DNA of 29,597 bases from Clostridiales bacterium (GCA_018365455.1 JAGZJZ010000075.1:1-29597); one strand, 5' to 3'; shown: positions 7,433 through 15,750, counted from the stretch's first letter. Made by a program: numbers and translations. The notes: a model not told the origin generated them from the sequence alone.

Positions 7433-10400
7433 ATGAGCAACGTTAGAAGAGTGTACGTGGAGAAGAAGCCGGCATATGCAGTGCAGGCAAAAGAATTAAG
7501 GCATGAGATTCACAGTTATTTAGGAATCAAGTCATTAACAGGTGTTCGTGTATTGATTCGTTATGATGTGGAGAATATCTCCGACGAGGTTTATAAAGCT
7601 GCCTGCAATACGGTGTTTTCCGAACCGCCGGTAGATACCTTATATGAAGAGAGTTTTGATATAGCCGATTTTGCAAAAGTATTTTCTGTAGAATTTCTTC
7701 CGGGACAATTTGACCAGAGGGCAGATTCCGCAGTACAATGTGTAAAGTTCCTGAATGAGGATGAAGAACCGATTATCCGTTCAGCTACCACTTATGTATT
7801 GGAAGGAAGCATTAACGAGGAAGAATTTGAAGCAATCAAATCCTATTGTATCAATCCTGTAGATTCTAGAGAAACAGACATGGTGAAACCACAGACTCTG
7901 GTAACGAAGTTCGATGAGCCGGCAGATGTGAAAATATTTGATGGCTTTACGGAAATGGATGAAGAAAAGTTAGAAGAACTTTATGGTTCTTTGAATCTGG
8001 CTATGACGTTCAAGGATTTTATGCATATCCAGAATTATTTCAAAAGTGAAGAAAAAAGAGATCCTTCTATGACAGAGATTCGAGTACTGGATACATACTG
8101 GTCTGATCACTGCCGTCATACTACATTTTCAACAGAATTAAAAGAGGTAGTATTTGGAGAAGGTTATTATAAAGATCCTATCGTAGGAACTTATCAGCAG
8201 TATTTAAAAGACAGGGAAGAAATCTTCAAAGGGAGAGATGATAAATTCGTCTGCCTGATGGATCTTGCTCTGATGGCAATGCGTAAGCTGAAAAAAGAAG
8301 GGAAACTGGACGACCAGGAAGAATCAGATGAAATCAATGCCTGCAGTATTGTTGTTCCCGTGGAAATCGACGGTGTGACGGAAGAATGGCTGATTAACTT
8401 TAAGAATGAGACTCATAACCATCCTACGGAAATTGAGCCATTTGGCGGTGCGGCAACCTGCCTCGGCGGTGCAATCCGAGATCCTCTTTCAGGACGTACC
8501 TATGTGTATCAGGCAATGCGTGTGACCGGTGCGGCTGATCCTACCGTATCCGTTAAAGAAACTTTAAAAGGAAAACTGTCCCAGAAAAAGATAGTTAGAA
8601 GTGCGGCTCACGGATACAGTTCCTACGGTAACCAGATCGGACTTGCAACCGGCCTGGTAAAAGAAGTTTACCATCCCAATTACGTTGCGAAGAGAATGGA
8701 AATCGGCGCAGTACTTGGTGCGGCTCCAAGAAAAGCAGTCATCCGCGAAACCTCTGATCCTGGCGATATTATCATCCTGCTGGGCGGACGTACCGGACGT
8801 GACGGCTGCGGCGGTGCAACCGGTTCTTCCAAAGTACATACAGAGGAATCCATCGAAACCTGCGGAGCGGAAGTACAAAAAGGTAATCCGCCAACAGAGC
8901 GTAAAATTCAGCGCCTGTTCAGACGGGAAGAAGTAAGTAAATTAATTAAAAAATGTAATGACTTTGGTGCAGGCGGAGTATCCGTTGCTATTGGAGAATT
9001 AGCAGACGGACTTCATATCTATCTGGATAAAGTTCCGAAAAAATATGCTGGACTTGACGGAACTGAGATTTCAATTTCCGAATCCCAGGAGAGAATGGCA
9101 GTTGTAGTGGATCCCAAAGACGTTGAACAGTTCCTGGCTTATGCAGTGGAAGAAAACCTGGAAGCAGTGGAAGTAGCAGTTGTAACGGAAGCGAAGCGTC
9201 TGGTGATGATCTGGAGAGAAAAAGAGATCGTGAATATTTCCAGAGCATTTTTAGATACCAACGGTGCACATCAGGAAACCAGTGTGTCCGTAGATATCCC
9301 GTCAGATCAGGATAAATTCTTTGTAAGAGAAGAAGTAGGGGATGTTAAAGAAAAATGGCTGAATACGCTGAAAGATTTAAATACCTGTTCCCAGAAGGGT
9401 CTGGTTGAAATGTTCGACGGGTCCATTGGTGCAGGCTCTGTATTTATGCCATTTGGCGGAAAATATCAGATGACTGAGACTCAGGCTATGGTTGCGAAGC
9501 TTCCGGTATTAAAAGGAAAGACTGATACCGTTACCATGATGAGTTACGGCTTTGATCCTTATTTATCAAGCTGGAGCCCATATCACGGTGCCGTATATGC
9601 AGTGCTGGAATCCGTTGCTAAAATCGTGGCAGCAGGTGGGGACTACAGCAAAATCCGCTTTACATTCCAGGAATATTTCAGAAGAATGACCGAAGATCCT
9701 TCCCGCTGGAGCCAGCCGTTTGCAGCACTATTAGGTGCATACAGCGCACAGCTTGGTTTCGGACTTCCTTCCATTGGCGGAAAAGATAGTATGTCCGGTT
9801 CCTTTAATGAAATAGACGTTCCTCCTACTTTAGTATCCTTTGCAGTTGATGTTGCCAGCGACAAGCACATCATTACACCGGAACTTAAAAAAGCCGGAAG
9901 TAAACTGGTATTGTTAAAGATCGTGACAGATGAGTACGACCTTCCTGATTATACACAGATCATGGATCAGTATGGCAAATTCTTTGCAGACGTAAAAGCA
10001 GGAAAAATTATCTCTGCATATACACTGGATGCCAAGGGACTGGCTGCAGCAGTAAGTAAAATGGCATTTGGTAACCATATGGGTGTGAAGATTGAGCATA
10101 ATGTGGACAAGAGAGATCTGTTTGCAGCAGGCTTCGGTAACATTGTAGCAGAAGTTCCGGATGGCAAAGTGGGCGAACTTTCCATTTCCTATACGGTGAT
10201 CGGTGAGGTTCTGGATACAGCGGAATTTGAATATGCAGATACCAGAATTACCATGGATGAAGCTCTGGAAGCATGGACGGGAACATTAGAGAAAGTATTT
10301 AAATCCGTTCCGGATGCTGAAGAGTCAGAGGTACCTTCTTCTGTAAATGTTACATGCGCAGATGCAGATGCTGTGATCGAAAATGGTCTTTTCAGCACGA

Positions 10401-11230
10401 AAAAAGTCTATACATGTAAAAATAGAGTGGCGAAACCTACCGTATTCATACCGGTATTCCCGGGAACCAACTGTGAATATGACAGCACTAAGGCATTTGA
10501 GCGTGCCGGAGCAGATGTTATTGTAAAGGTATTTAAGAACTTAAGTGCAGCAGATATCCGTGATTCTGTTGAAATCTTTGAAAAAGCGATTAACAGCTCA
10601 CAGATGATCATGTTCCCGGGCGGTTTCTCAGCAGGTGATGAACCGGACGGATCTGCAAAATTCTTTGCTACCGCATTCCAGAATGCGAAAATCAAAGAAG
10701 CAGTGATGAAATTATTAAATGAGAGAGACGGTCTGGCACTTGGTATCTGTAACGGATTCCAGGCTCTGATTAAACTTGGACTGGTTCCAAACGGAGAAAT
10801 CACGGGACAGACAGAAGACTCACCTACACTGACTTTCAATACCATCGGACGCCATATTTCCAAAATGGTATATACAAAAGTAGTATCCAATAAATCCCCA
10901 TGGCTTGCACAGGCGGAACTTGGAAAGACTTATGTAAATCCGGCATCTCACGGCGAAGGAAGGTTTGTGGCAAATGAAGAATGGCTGCAGAAATTATTTA
11001 AAAACGGACAGGTAGCTACCCAGTATGTAAATGCTGATGGTGAGCTGAGTGCTGACGGCGAATGGAACGTAAACGGTTCCTACTGCTGCATCGAAGGTAT
11101 TACAAGCCCGGATGGCCGTGTATTTGGTAAGATGGCGCATTCCGAGAGACGGGATGCTTCTGTGGCAATTAATATTTACGGAGAACAGGATCTGAAGATC
11201 TTCGAATCCGGTGTAGCTTATTTTAAATAA
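7433..11230 (+). CDS. purL: Phosphoribosylformylglycinamidine synthase, large single-chain form
   Basis: A 1265-residue enzyme for the fourth step of purine synthesis: FGAR + glutamine + ATP to FGAM. It is the fused form found in many Clostridia, not the split PurS/PurL/PurQ form. Visible blocks include NHPTEIEPFGGAATCLGGAIRD, GGRTGRDGCGGATGSSK and SIGGKDSMSG in the two AIRS-like halves. The C-terminal glutaminase has nucleophile Cys1106 in LGICNGFQ and His1236/Glu1238 in MAHSERR. The ATG at 7421 lies inside the ribosome site (ATGGAGGAACCT), so the true start is ATG 7433. It stands alone between two terminators, not in a pur operon. A -10-like TATAAT lies at 7406-7411. No purine riboswitch is seen in the short leader. 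Confidence 0.96.
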   Translation: MSNVRRVYVEKKPAYAVQAKELRHEIHSYLGIKSLTGVRVLIRYDVENISDEVYKAACNTVFSEPPVDTLYEESFDIADFAKVFSVEFLPGQFDQRADSAVQCVKFLNEDEEPIIRSATTYVLEGSINEEEFEAIKSYCINPVDSRETDMVKPQTLVTKFDEPADVKIFDGFTEMDEEKLEELYGSLNLAMTFKDFMHIQNYFKSEEKRDPSMTEIRVLDTYWSDHCRHTTFSTELKEVVFGEGYYKDPIVGTYQQYLKDREEIFKGRDDKFVCLMDLALMAMRKLKKEGKLDDQEESDEINACSIVVPVEIDGVTEEWLINFKNETHNHPTEIEPFGGAATCLGGAIRDPLSGRTYVYQAMRVTGAADPTVSVKETLKGKLSQKKIVRSAAHGYSSYGNQIGLATGLVKEVYHPNYVAKRMEIGAVLGAAPRKAVIRETSDPGDIIILLGGRTGRDGCGGATGSSKVHTEESIETCGAEVQKGNPPTERKIQRLFRREEVSKLIKKCNDFGAGGVSVAIGELADGLHIYLDKVPKKYAGLDGTEISISESQERMAVVVDPKDVEQFLAYAVEENLEAVEVAVVTEAKRLVMIWREKEIVNISRAFLDTNGAHQETSVSVDIPSDQDKFFVREEVGDVKEKWLNTLKDLNTCSQKGLVEMFDGSIGAGSVFMPFGGKYQMTETQAMVAKLPVLKGKTDTVTMMSYGFDPYLSSWSPYHGAVYAVLESVAKIVAAGGDYSKIRFTFQEYFRRMTEDPSRWSQPFAALLGAYSAQLGFGLPSIGGKDSMSGSFNEIDVPPTLVSFAVDVASDKHIITPELKKAGSKLVLLKIVTDEYDLPDYTQIMDQYGKFFADVKAGKIISAYTLDAKGLAAAVSKMAFGNHMGVKIEHNVDKRDLFAAGFGNIVAEVPDGKVGELSISYTVIGEVLDTAEFEYADTRITMDEALEAWTGTLEKVFKSVPDAEESEVPSSVNVTCADADAVIENGLFSTKKVYTCKNRVAKPTVFIPVFPGTNCEYDSTKAFERAGADVIVKVFKNLSAADIRDSVEIFEKAINSSQMIMFPGGFSAGDEPDGSAKFFATAFQNAKIKEAVMKLLNERDGLALGICNGFQALIKLGLVPNGEITGQTEDSPTLTFNTIGRHISKMVYTKVVSNKSPWLAQAELGKTYVNPASHGEGRFVANEEWLQKLFKNGQVATQYVNADGELSADGEWNVNGSYCCIEGITSPDGRVFGKMAHSERRDASVAINIYGEQDLKIFESGVAYFK

Positions 11231-11242
11231 GAAATAACAGAG

Positions 11243-11281
11243 ACAGGTGTTTGGCTGATTTGGCTGAATGCCTGTTTTTTT
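11243..11281 (+). terminator. Intrinsic terminator after purL
   Basis: CAGGTGTT (from 11244) pairs with the GAATGCCTG arm (ending 11274), including two G-T wobbles, followed by seven T (11275-11281). Confidence 0.85.
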
Positions 11282-11550
11282 GCGTTACCTTCTCCATACG
11301 TTATGATGGAAGAGTGTGGAGTTAACGATGTGAAAAAAGTAGCAACAAAACGTGGCATGCAGGATTCAGCATGTTTCTTGCGGAGTAAGAAAAAGCATGT
11401 ATTGACACAACTTATTGCTACAGTGTAAAACATATTGCAATTTGTCGAAAAATGGGATATATTGTCACTGCACCATCATAGGACTAAGAGGGGCAGTAAA
11501 AGTGGGAATGGAATATATGAAAATTTGCTGATATGAAGGAGGGCAATCTA
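11282..11550. other. Intergenic region before the RAYT-like gene
   Basis: No clear gene. A 41-codon + frame (11303-11428) lacks a ribosome site. TTGACA occurs at 11402-11407 with only a poor -10. GTAGCAA (11339-11345) and TTGCTAC (11415-11421) form a distant inverted repeat enclosing several GCATG copies, so a folded RNA or transposon-end remnant is possible but unproven. Confidence 0.35.
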
Positions 11551-12102
11551 ATGCCACGTATAGTGAGGGATACGCACGTCTATTATTCAAATCTAAAATG
11601 GAAAAATCAGAAAAATGTATTTGCAGATGAAATTGACAAGAAAAAATTTCTGGATATTGTCGCCTTAGTCCGGCGAAAAATAGAATTCCGGATTTTTGCT
11701 TATTGCATCACAGACACGGATGTACATATGGTGATCAGTACGCAGAATAGCAGGGTAAATACAAAAGTAATGAAAGAAGTAACCAGAGAGTTTTCCTGTT
11801 ATTATAATCAAAGTTCCGATCATCGGCGGCAAAAGCGGATCTGCGGATATTATGAAAGCGAGAAAATCGAAGGCTGGGTGAATGTATTTAAATATTGTGG
11901 TAAGATACATTTGATTCCGGTTGCCTGCCATACTGTGAAAAATCTGGGAGATTATTGGTGGTGCAGTTACAATGATTACATTGGCAGATACAAAAGCGGA
12001 ATTATTGATACAGAAGTATGGATGAACTATCTGGATGATAACCAGGAAACAGCATTGTTCAAATTTAAAGGCTATCATCGAAGGGAATGCAGACAGATTT
12101 AA
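11551..12102 (+). CDS. Y1 transposase-like protein (RAYT relative) with degenerate active site
   Basis: A 183-residue protein resembling REP-associated tyrosine transposases (Y1_Tnp). The order of family blocks is kept: an N-terminal RDTHVYYSNLKWKNQKNVFAD region, FAYCITDTDVHMVIS where active members have a MxNHxH metal motif, KIHLIPVACH where members have YIHxNPVxA, and DYWWCSYNDYIG for the usual DYxWSSYxxY. The first metal histidine is replaced (Asp57-Val-His59), and the tyrosine of YIH is lysine (Lys118). The protein is therefore likely unable to cut DNA and may be a domesticated binding protein. Start: ATG 11551, eight bases after AGGAGGG. No terminal inverted repeats were found around it. 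Confidence 0.7.
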   Translation: MPRIVRDTHVYYSNLKWKNQKNVFADEIDKKKFLDIVALVRRKIEFRIFAYCITDTDVHMVISTQNSRVNTKVMKEVTREFSCYYNQSSDHRRQKRICGYYESEKIEGWVNVFKYCGKIHLIPVACHTVKNLGDYWWCSYNDYIGRYKSGIIDTEVWMNYLDDNQETALFKFKGYHRRECRQI

Positions 12103-12191
12103 TCCTATATATATAATAACGAAAAAAAGGGAATACTATAATGCATTTTTAAAAAATTAATGAAAAATTAAGGTTTCTCCCTGCCGGGACT

Positions 12192-12202
12192 TGTGCTACA
12201 AT
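12192..12202 (+). promoter_or_regulatory. Extended -10 promoter of the VOC gene
   Basis: TGTGCTACAAT is an extended -10, nearly the same as the one at 2026-2036. The corresponding -35 position (12174-12179, TTTCTC) is poor. Confidence 0.5.
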
Positions 12203-12233
12203 AAAGAGAGAAAAATGGCGAGGAGGTAAGATT

Positions 12234-13106
12234 ATGAACCTGAGTGAGAATATAACCGGAGTCCAGCATCTTGGAATACCGGTAGTAAATTTGAAAGAGG
12301 CTGTTGCATGGTATGAAACCAATCTGGGTTTTAAAAAATTTCATGAAAAAATCGTCATGAATCCCTATAAAATTGAAGTTGCATTTTTACAGCTGGGAGA
12401 TCTGGTTTTAGAGTTATTCCAGCCTTCCGGAAGCGAACTGGTCCAAGTGGCAGATAGAAAAGACGGTATTTTGGATCATTATGCCATTGATGTACCGGAT
12501 CTGGGGGAGTGCGTAAATGATGCAGTGAATAAGGGATTAAAATTTCATGAATCCACCAGTACCGGAATTACCCATTATGAGCATCTTGGAAGAGCGGGTG
12601 TAAAAGGGGCCAATTTCATCGGACCTAATCAGGAAGTTGTGGAATTCTGTCACGATGACAGTGTGGACTATGGCTGTAAAACCGGATTGCAGGGCTGGGC
12701 ACATCTTGCAGTAAAGGTTAAAAGTCTGAAAGACTCCATGGCATTTTATGAAAAGCTGGGCTTTCATAAAACCGGAGGAGGGTACCTGGATACACCGGAT
12801 GGAAGAATTGAAATAGCTTTTGTTTATCACAAAGGATTTACTCTGGAATTAATACAAATGGTTGGTGCTGGACTGGAAGAGTTAAAAAACAGGGGCGCAG
12901 GCCATATTGACCACATTGCCCTGGATGTGTGTGATATAGAGGAGGCTTTTTACGAGGCCAGGAAAATCGGGCTTCACAGCTTGGATTATTTGGTAAAAGA
13001 ACTACCTTTTTTTGAATTTGGAGTTAAGTTTTTTACAGTTGTTGGTCCAGACGGAGAAAAAGTAGAATTTAATCAAAAAAAGTGCTTGACTTTTTCCCGC
13101 ATTTAA
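12234..13106 (+). CDS. Tandem VOC/glyoxalase-fold protein
   Basis: A 290-residue protein made of two vicinal-oxygen-chelate modules (about residues 8-140 and 153-282). The first keeps a glyoxalase-like metal set, His12 (VQHLGIPV), Glu60, His82 (LDHYAIDV) and Glu137 (VVEFCHD). The second repeats it as His157 (WAHLAVKV), Glu205, His227 (IDHIALDV) and Glu278 (KVEFNQK). It could be a lactoylglutathione-lyase-like isomerase, a ring-cleaving dioxygenase-like enzyme or a resistance protein; the sequence does not decide. Ribosome site GAGGAGG (12220s) precedes the ATG. Its last 20 bases contain the promoter of the downstream tRNA genes. Confidence 0.8.
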   Translation: MNLSENITGVQHLGIPVVNLKEAVAWYETNLGFKKFHEKIVMNPYKIEVAFLQLGDLVLELFQPSGSELVQVADRKDGILDHYAIDVPDLGECVNDAVNKGLKFHESTSTGITHYEHLGRAGVKGANFIGPNQEVVEFCHDDSVDYGCKTGLQGWAHLAVKVKSLKDSMAFYEKLGFHKTGGGYLDTPDGRIEIAFVYHKGFTLELIQMVGAGLEELKNRGAGHIDHIALDVCDIEEAFYEARKIGLHSLDYLVKELPFFEFGVKFFTVVGPDGEKVEFNQKKCLTFSRI

Positions 13107-13115
13107 TAGTATAAT
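13086..13115 (+). promoter_or_regulatory. Promoter of the tRNA-Val/tRNA-Met unit
   Basis: TTGACT at 13086-13091, an 18-bp spacer and TATAAT at 13110-13115. The -35 lies inside the last codons of the VOC gene, and the -10 is just after its stop. Confidence 0.75.
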
Positions 13116-13149
13116 GACTAAGCGGTTTGGTAATCAGGCCGCTGACCAT

Positions 13150-13222
13150 GGGATCTTAGCTCAGCTGGGAGAGCATCTGCCTTACAAGCAGAGGGTCACA
13201 GGTTCGAGCCCTGTAGGTCCCA
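13150..13222 (+). tRNA. tRNA-Val (anticodon TAC)
   Basis: A 73-nt cloverleaf. Acceptor GGGATCT pairs with AGGTCCC, then discriminator A. The D-arm has AGCTCAGCTGGGAGAGC, the anticodon loop CTTACAA gives TAC, and the T-arm has GGTTCGAGCC. CCA is not encoded. Confidence 0.95.
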
Positions 13223-13241
13223 TGTCTTTTTAATTAAATAT

Positions 13242-13315
13242 GGCGGAATAGCTCAGTTGGCTAGAGCACACGGTTCATACCCGTGGTGTCGAGAGTTCAA
13301 ATCTCCCTTCCGCTA
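13242..13315 (+). tRNA. tRNA-Met, elongator type (anticodon CAT)
   Basis: A 74-nt cloverleaf. Acceptor GGCGGAA pairs with TTCCGCT (G1-T72 wobble). The anticodon stem CACGG/CCGTG holds loop TTCATAC, anticodon CAT. The GGCGG start and TTCATACCCGTG loop match Bacillota elongator tRNA-Met, not the initiator (CGCGGG) type. CCA is not encoded. Confidence 0.92.
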
Positions 13316-13320
13316 CTTAA

Positions 13321-13349
13321 GCATAATGAATTTTCATTATGCTTTTTTT
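13321..13349 (+). terminator. Intrinsic terminator of the tRNA unit
   Basis: GCATAATGA pairs with TCATTATGC (13321-13342), followed by seven T. Confidence 0.9.
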
Positions 13350-13388
13350 GTGTCAAATTTTGACACAATTCTTAAGAAGAATTAAGAA
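13350..13388 (+). promoter_or_regulatory. Palindrome over a possible -35 upstream of the repeat protein
   Basis: GTGTCAAATTTTGACAC (13350-13366) is a perfect 17-bp palindrome. Its right half holds TTGACA (13360-13365), 17 bp before TAAGAA (13383-13388). TTCTTAAGAA follows at 13369-13378 and recurs after the gene at 13807-13816. This fits a repressor site over a promoter. The rest of the leader to 13500 is unassigned. Confidence 0.4.
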
Positions 13389-13514
13389 ACGTCAGAAAAC
13401 TTTCATATTTATTTAATAAAAATAGCAGGAATTCTAATTTTGGATGTGGTAAGATACCCCCTGTAACGAAACAGAGGTGCAAATGCATCTCGTCAATATG
13501 AGGAGGATACAACT

Positions 13515-13751
13515 ATGAAGAAAAAAGTATTAGGTTTAATGGCAGTTATGGCATTAGCAGGAGCATTAGCAGTAGGCTGTGGAAGTTCTGATAAAGGAAC
13601 AACAGAAGCTACAACAACAGAAGCAGCTACAACAGCTGTAACAGAAGCTACTACAACAGAAGCTGCAACAACAGAAGCAGCTACAACAGAAGCAGCTACA
13701 ACAGAGGCTACAACAACAGAAGCAGCTACAACAGAAGCAGCAGCTGAGTAA
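13515..13751 (+). CDS. Small lipoprotein-like protein with Thr-Thr-Glu-Ala repeats
   Basis: A 78-residue protein. Residues 1-21 are a basic-hydrophobic signal ending in ALAVGC, close to a lipobox, so Cys22 may be lipidated and the protein anchored outside the membrane. After GSSDKG, the whole mature part is built from about ten TTEA/TTEAA units with no hydrophobic residues. That makes it an acidic, probably unfolded stalk of about 55 residues. It may be a spacer, a decoy surface protein or an O-glycosylation target; I recognise no family. It has a good ribosome site (GAGGAGG) and its own strong terminator, so it is a real expressed gene. Confidence 0.75.
   Translation: MKKKVLGLMAVMALAGALAVGCGSSDKGTTEATTTEAATTAVTEATTTEAATTEAATTEAATTEATTTEAATTEAAAE
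13607..13747 (+). repeat. Minisatellite encoding the TTEA repeats
   Basis: Imperfect tandem copies of a 15-nt unit close to GCAGCTACAACAGAA, with 12-nt variants. Units are all multiples of three, so copy-number change by slippage would keep the frame and only alter stalk length. Confidence 0.8.
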
Positions 13752-13772
13752 TTTATAATTTAAACATAGAAG

Positions 13773-13803
13773 ACTCCCCGGTCCCAGGATCGGGGAGTTT
13801 TTT
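13773..13803 (+). terminator. Intrinsic terminator after the repeat protein gene
   Basis: ACTCCCCG (13773-13780) pairs with CGGGGAGT (13791-13798) over a 10-nt loop and runs into six T. Confidence 0.93.
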
Positions 13804-13844
13804 CGTTTCTTAAGAATGAAAATTCTCAATATATAGATATGCCT

Positions 13845-13874
13845 TTGACATTTCTCTTATTCATGACTTATAAT
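13845..13874 (+). promoter_or_regulatory. Sigma-A promoter upstream of ispF
   Basis: TTGACA at 13845-13850, an 18-bp spacer and TATAAT at 13869-13874. The nearest gene start is 150 bp downstream, with a terminator-like hairpin between. Confidence 0.75.
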
Positions 13875-13879
13875 GATTC

Positions 13880-13998
13880 TGTAGTTTGTGAAACTATCTG
13901 TATGAAATTTATTCAGCAGGGTATGAATATAGGTAAGCGTTAAGACCAGCTAACGGATCATGCTGTATATCAGCATAGAATGCCGCTTGGCATTTTTT
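13880..13998 (+). ncRNA. Structured leader or short RNA ending in a terminator
   Basis: Three hairpins follow the promoter: TAGTTT-gtg-AAACTA (13882-13896), ATGCTG-tatat-CAGCAT (13960-13976) and AATGCC-gctt-GGCATT with a T run (13979-13998). The last is a rho-independent terminator 25 bp before ispF. The RNA is either an independent short transcript of about 120 nt or a regulated leader. It matches no riboswitch class that I can recognise. Confidence 0.45.
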
Positions 13999-14023
13999 GC
14001 AATAGATTAAAATGGAGGTTGAT

Positions 14024-14563
14024 ATGAGAGTTGGAATGGGATATGATGTACACAAGTTAACGACGGGCCGGGAACTGATACTGGGCGGAGTTACGATACC
14101 ATATGAAAAAGGGTTGTTGGGTCATTCTGATGCGGATGTATTGGTACATGCCGTAATGGATGCACTTTTAGGAGCAGCGGCACTTGGGGATATCGGAAAA
14201 CATTTTCCGGATACAGATTCAAAGTATAAAGGGATCTCCAGCATTACATTATTAAAGCACGTGGCGCAGCTTTTAGAAGAAAATCATTATATGATAGAAA
14301 ATATAGATGCTACTATTATTGCTCAGCGGCCGAAGCTTCTGCCGTTTATGCCTCAAATGGTAAAAAACATTGCAGATGCATTGGGCATAGAGGAAAATCA
14401 GGTGAATGTAAAGGCTACTACAGAAGAAGGGCTTGGATTTACCGGAGCAGGAGAAGGGATCAGCTCCCAGGCAATCTGCCTTTTGATTCCGCTGTTTGAT
14501 CTGGCAGCAGATGACCGGATTGCAGGCAGGTCCTGCCAGGGGTGCGGCGGCTGCTGTAAATAG
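14024..14563 (+). CDS. ispF: 2-C-methyl-D-erythritol 2,4-cyclodiphosphate synthase
   Basis: A 179-residue enzyme of the MEP isoprenoid pathway, converting CDP-ME 2-phosphate to MEcPP with release of CMP. Metal ligands Asp8 and His10 (GYDVH) and His42 (VLVHAVMDALLG) are present, as are HSD (34-36), GDIGKHFPDTD and the ATTEEGLGFTGAGEG block. Typical IspF ends near residue 155-160. This one continues with a 20-plus residue tail ending in SCQGCGGCCK, with four cysteines in the last nine residues. The start is ATG 14024, after GGAGG at 14014-14018; the upstream ATG at 14012 is part of the ribosome site. An acetyltransferase gene follows 18 bp later. Confidence 0.95.
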   Translation: MRVGMGYDVHKLTTGRELILGGVTIPYEKGLLGHSDADVLVHAVMDALLGAAALGDIGKHFPDTDSKYKGISSITLLKHVAQLLEENHYMIENIDATIIAQRPKLLPFMPQMVKNIADALGIEENQVNVKATTEEGLGFTGAGEGISSQAICLLIPLFDLAADDRIAGRSCQGCGGCCK

Positions 14564-14581
14564 TGCATGGAGGAAAAGAAT

Positions 14582-15730
14582 ATGAATGCACAGGAAGTAT
14601 GCAGAATAAATCCCAAGGATTATTATAAGACCAGAGCGCTGTGGGAAGAAGTTTTTCCCGATGATACAAAAGAATTTCTGGATTATTATTATGAATACTG
14701 TACCAGGGAGAATCTTATCTACGGGATTATGGATGATGAAAGCAGGCTGCTTTCTATAGCACAGTTTAATCCTTATCAGGTGCATCTGGGTGAAACAACA
14801 GTGGATTCCCACTATATTGTGGCGGTTGCTACCAGACCGGAATCCAGACATCAGGGAATGATGAGGGGAATTTTGCATCGGGCATTAAGTGACGGGTATG
14901 ACAGAAAGGAAGCATTTATGTTCTTGATGCCTGCAGCGGAGGCAATTTACAAACCCTTTGACTTTGTAACAGTTTACGGTCAGAAAAGCATGATTGTCCA
15001 TAAAACGGAATGTTCCGGCAAAACAGGTAATAAAGAACTCCGGATACGGGAGGCAGGGGTAGAAGATCTCGGCTGCCTTGCCAAGCTCTCAGAGAGATTA
15101 TTAGGAGCACGTTACCAGGTATATACTCTTCGGACAGAGGCATATATGAAGCGTCTGCAAAAGGAACAGGAAAGTGAGCAAGGCGGTATCCTGCTCTTTT
15201 TAGCACAAGGCAGACCCGTTGGCTATTGTTTCAGTGCAATAGAAGAAAAGCCGCAGGTTCGGGAACTTCTATGTGAGCCGGGATATGAAGAAGCGGTAAT
15301 GCCAGCCCTTTTTTCTTATTATAATGAAAAAGGCATTTTTGAGAACGGACAGGAAGAGGTTATAACAGTTACCGCTTTTGGGGATGGTTTTGGGGAAATG
15401 GATAAAACCGCCTCATGGATCATGGTAAGGATCATCCATTTGGAGACATTTGCGTCATGTCTGAGAAGCAGGGAACCGGTATCTTTTACCATTAAGACAG
15501 AAGACCGGATACTTCCGGGCAACCAGGGAGTTTTTCGCTTTGATTTGGATGAGCATAGGGGATGTGTACGGCGTATATCGGAATGCAGGGAAGAAGATGT
15601 TGATGCGGTACTGTCTGTTGCGGAACTGACCAGATTGTTTTTTGGCTCAAGTGATGGAACAGAAGCGGCTTGCCTGCCTATTTCTAAGATCCAATTATTT
15701 GATCAGATATTTTTGGATGAAATAGTTTAA
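14582..15730 (+). CDS. Eis-like GNAT N-acetyltransferase
   Basis: A 382-residue protein of the Eis/enhanced-intracellular-survival type: an N-terminal GNAT domain, a second GNAT-like part and a C-terminal sterol-carrier-like region. The acetyl-CoA loop is seen in VATRPESRHQGMMRG (about residues 85-99). The typical FLMPAAEAIYKPFDFV block follows. Members acetylate amines, including aminoglycosides in some species, but the substrate here is unknown. The start is ATG 14582, eight bases after GGAGG. The ATG at 14567 lies at that ribosome site. It is probably co-transcribed with ispF. Confidence 0.8.
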   Translation: MNAQEVCRINPKDYYKTRALWEEVFPDDTKEFLDYYYEYCTRENLIYGIMDDESRLLSIAQFNPYQVHLGETTVDSHYIVAVATRPESRHQGMMRGILHRALSDGYDRKEAFMFLMPAAEAIYKPFDFVTVYGQKSMIVHKTECSGKTGNKELRIREAGVEDLGCLAKLSERLLGARYQVYTLRTEAYMKRLQKEQESEQGGILLFLAQGRPVGYCFSAIEEKPQVRELLCEPGYEEAVMPALFSYYNEKGIFENGQEEVITVTAFGDGFGEMDKTASWIMVRIIHLETFASCLRSREPVSFTIKTEDRILPGNQGVFRFDLDEHRGCVRRISECREEDVDAVLSVAELTRLFFGSSDGTEAACLPISKIQLFDQIFLDEIV

Positions 15731-15750
15731 TGGAAAAGACAGCCGGGATA

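Noticed and set aside
10408..10890. 160-residue minus-strand frame inside purL
   Set aside because: Lies wholly within the glutaminase domain of purL, which has all catalytic residues.
11303..11428. 41-codon + frame before the RAYT-like gene
   Set aside because: No ribosome site; the codons coincide with repeated GCATG and inverted repeats, so it is more likely noncoding.
13566..13829. Cys/Ser-rich 87-residue minus-strand frame
   Set aside because: Antisense of the TTEA minisatellite; its composition is fully explained by the repeat.
14273..14878. 201-residue minus-strand frame across ispF and the acetyltransferase
   Set aside because: Spans the junction of two well-supported + genes and has no family features.
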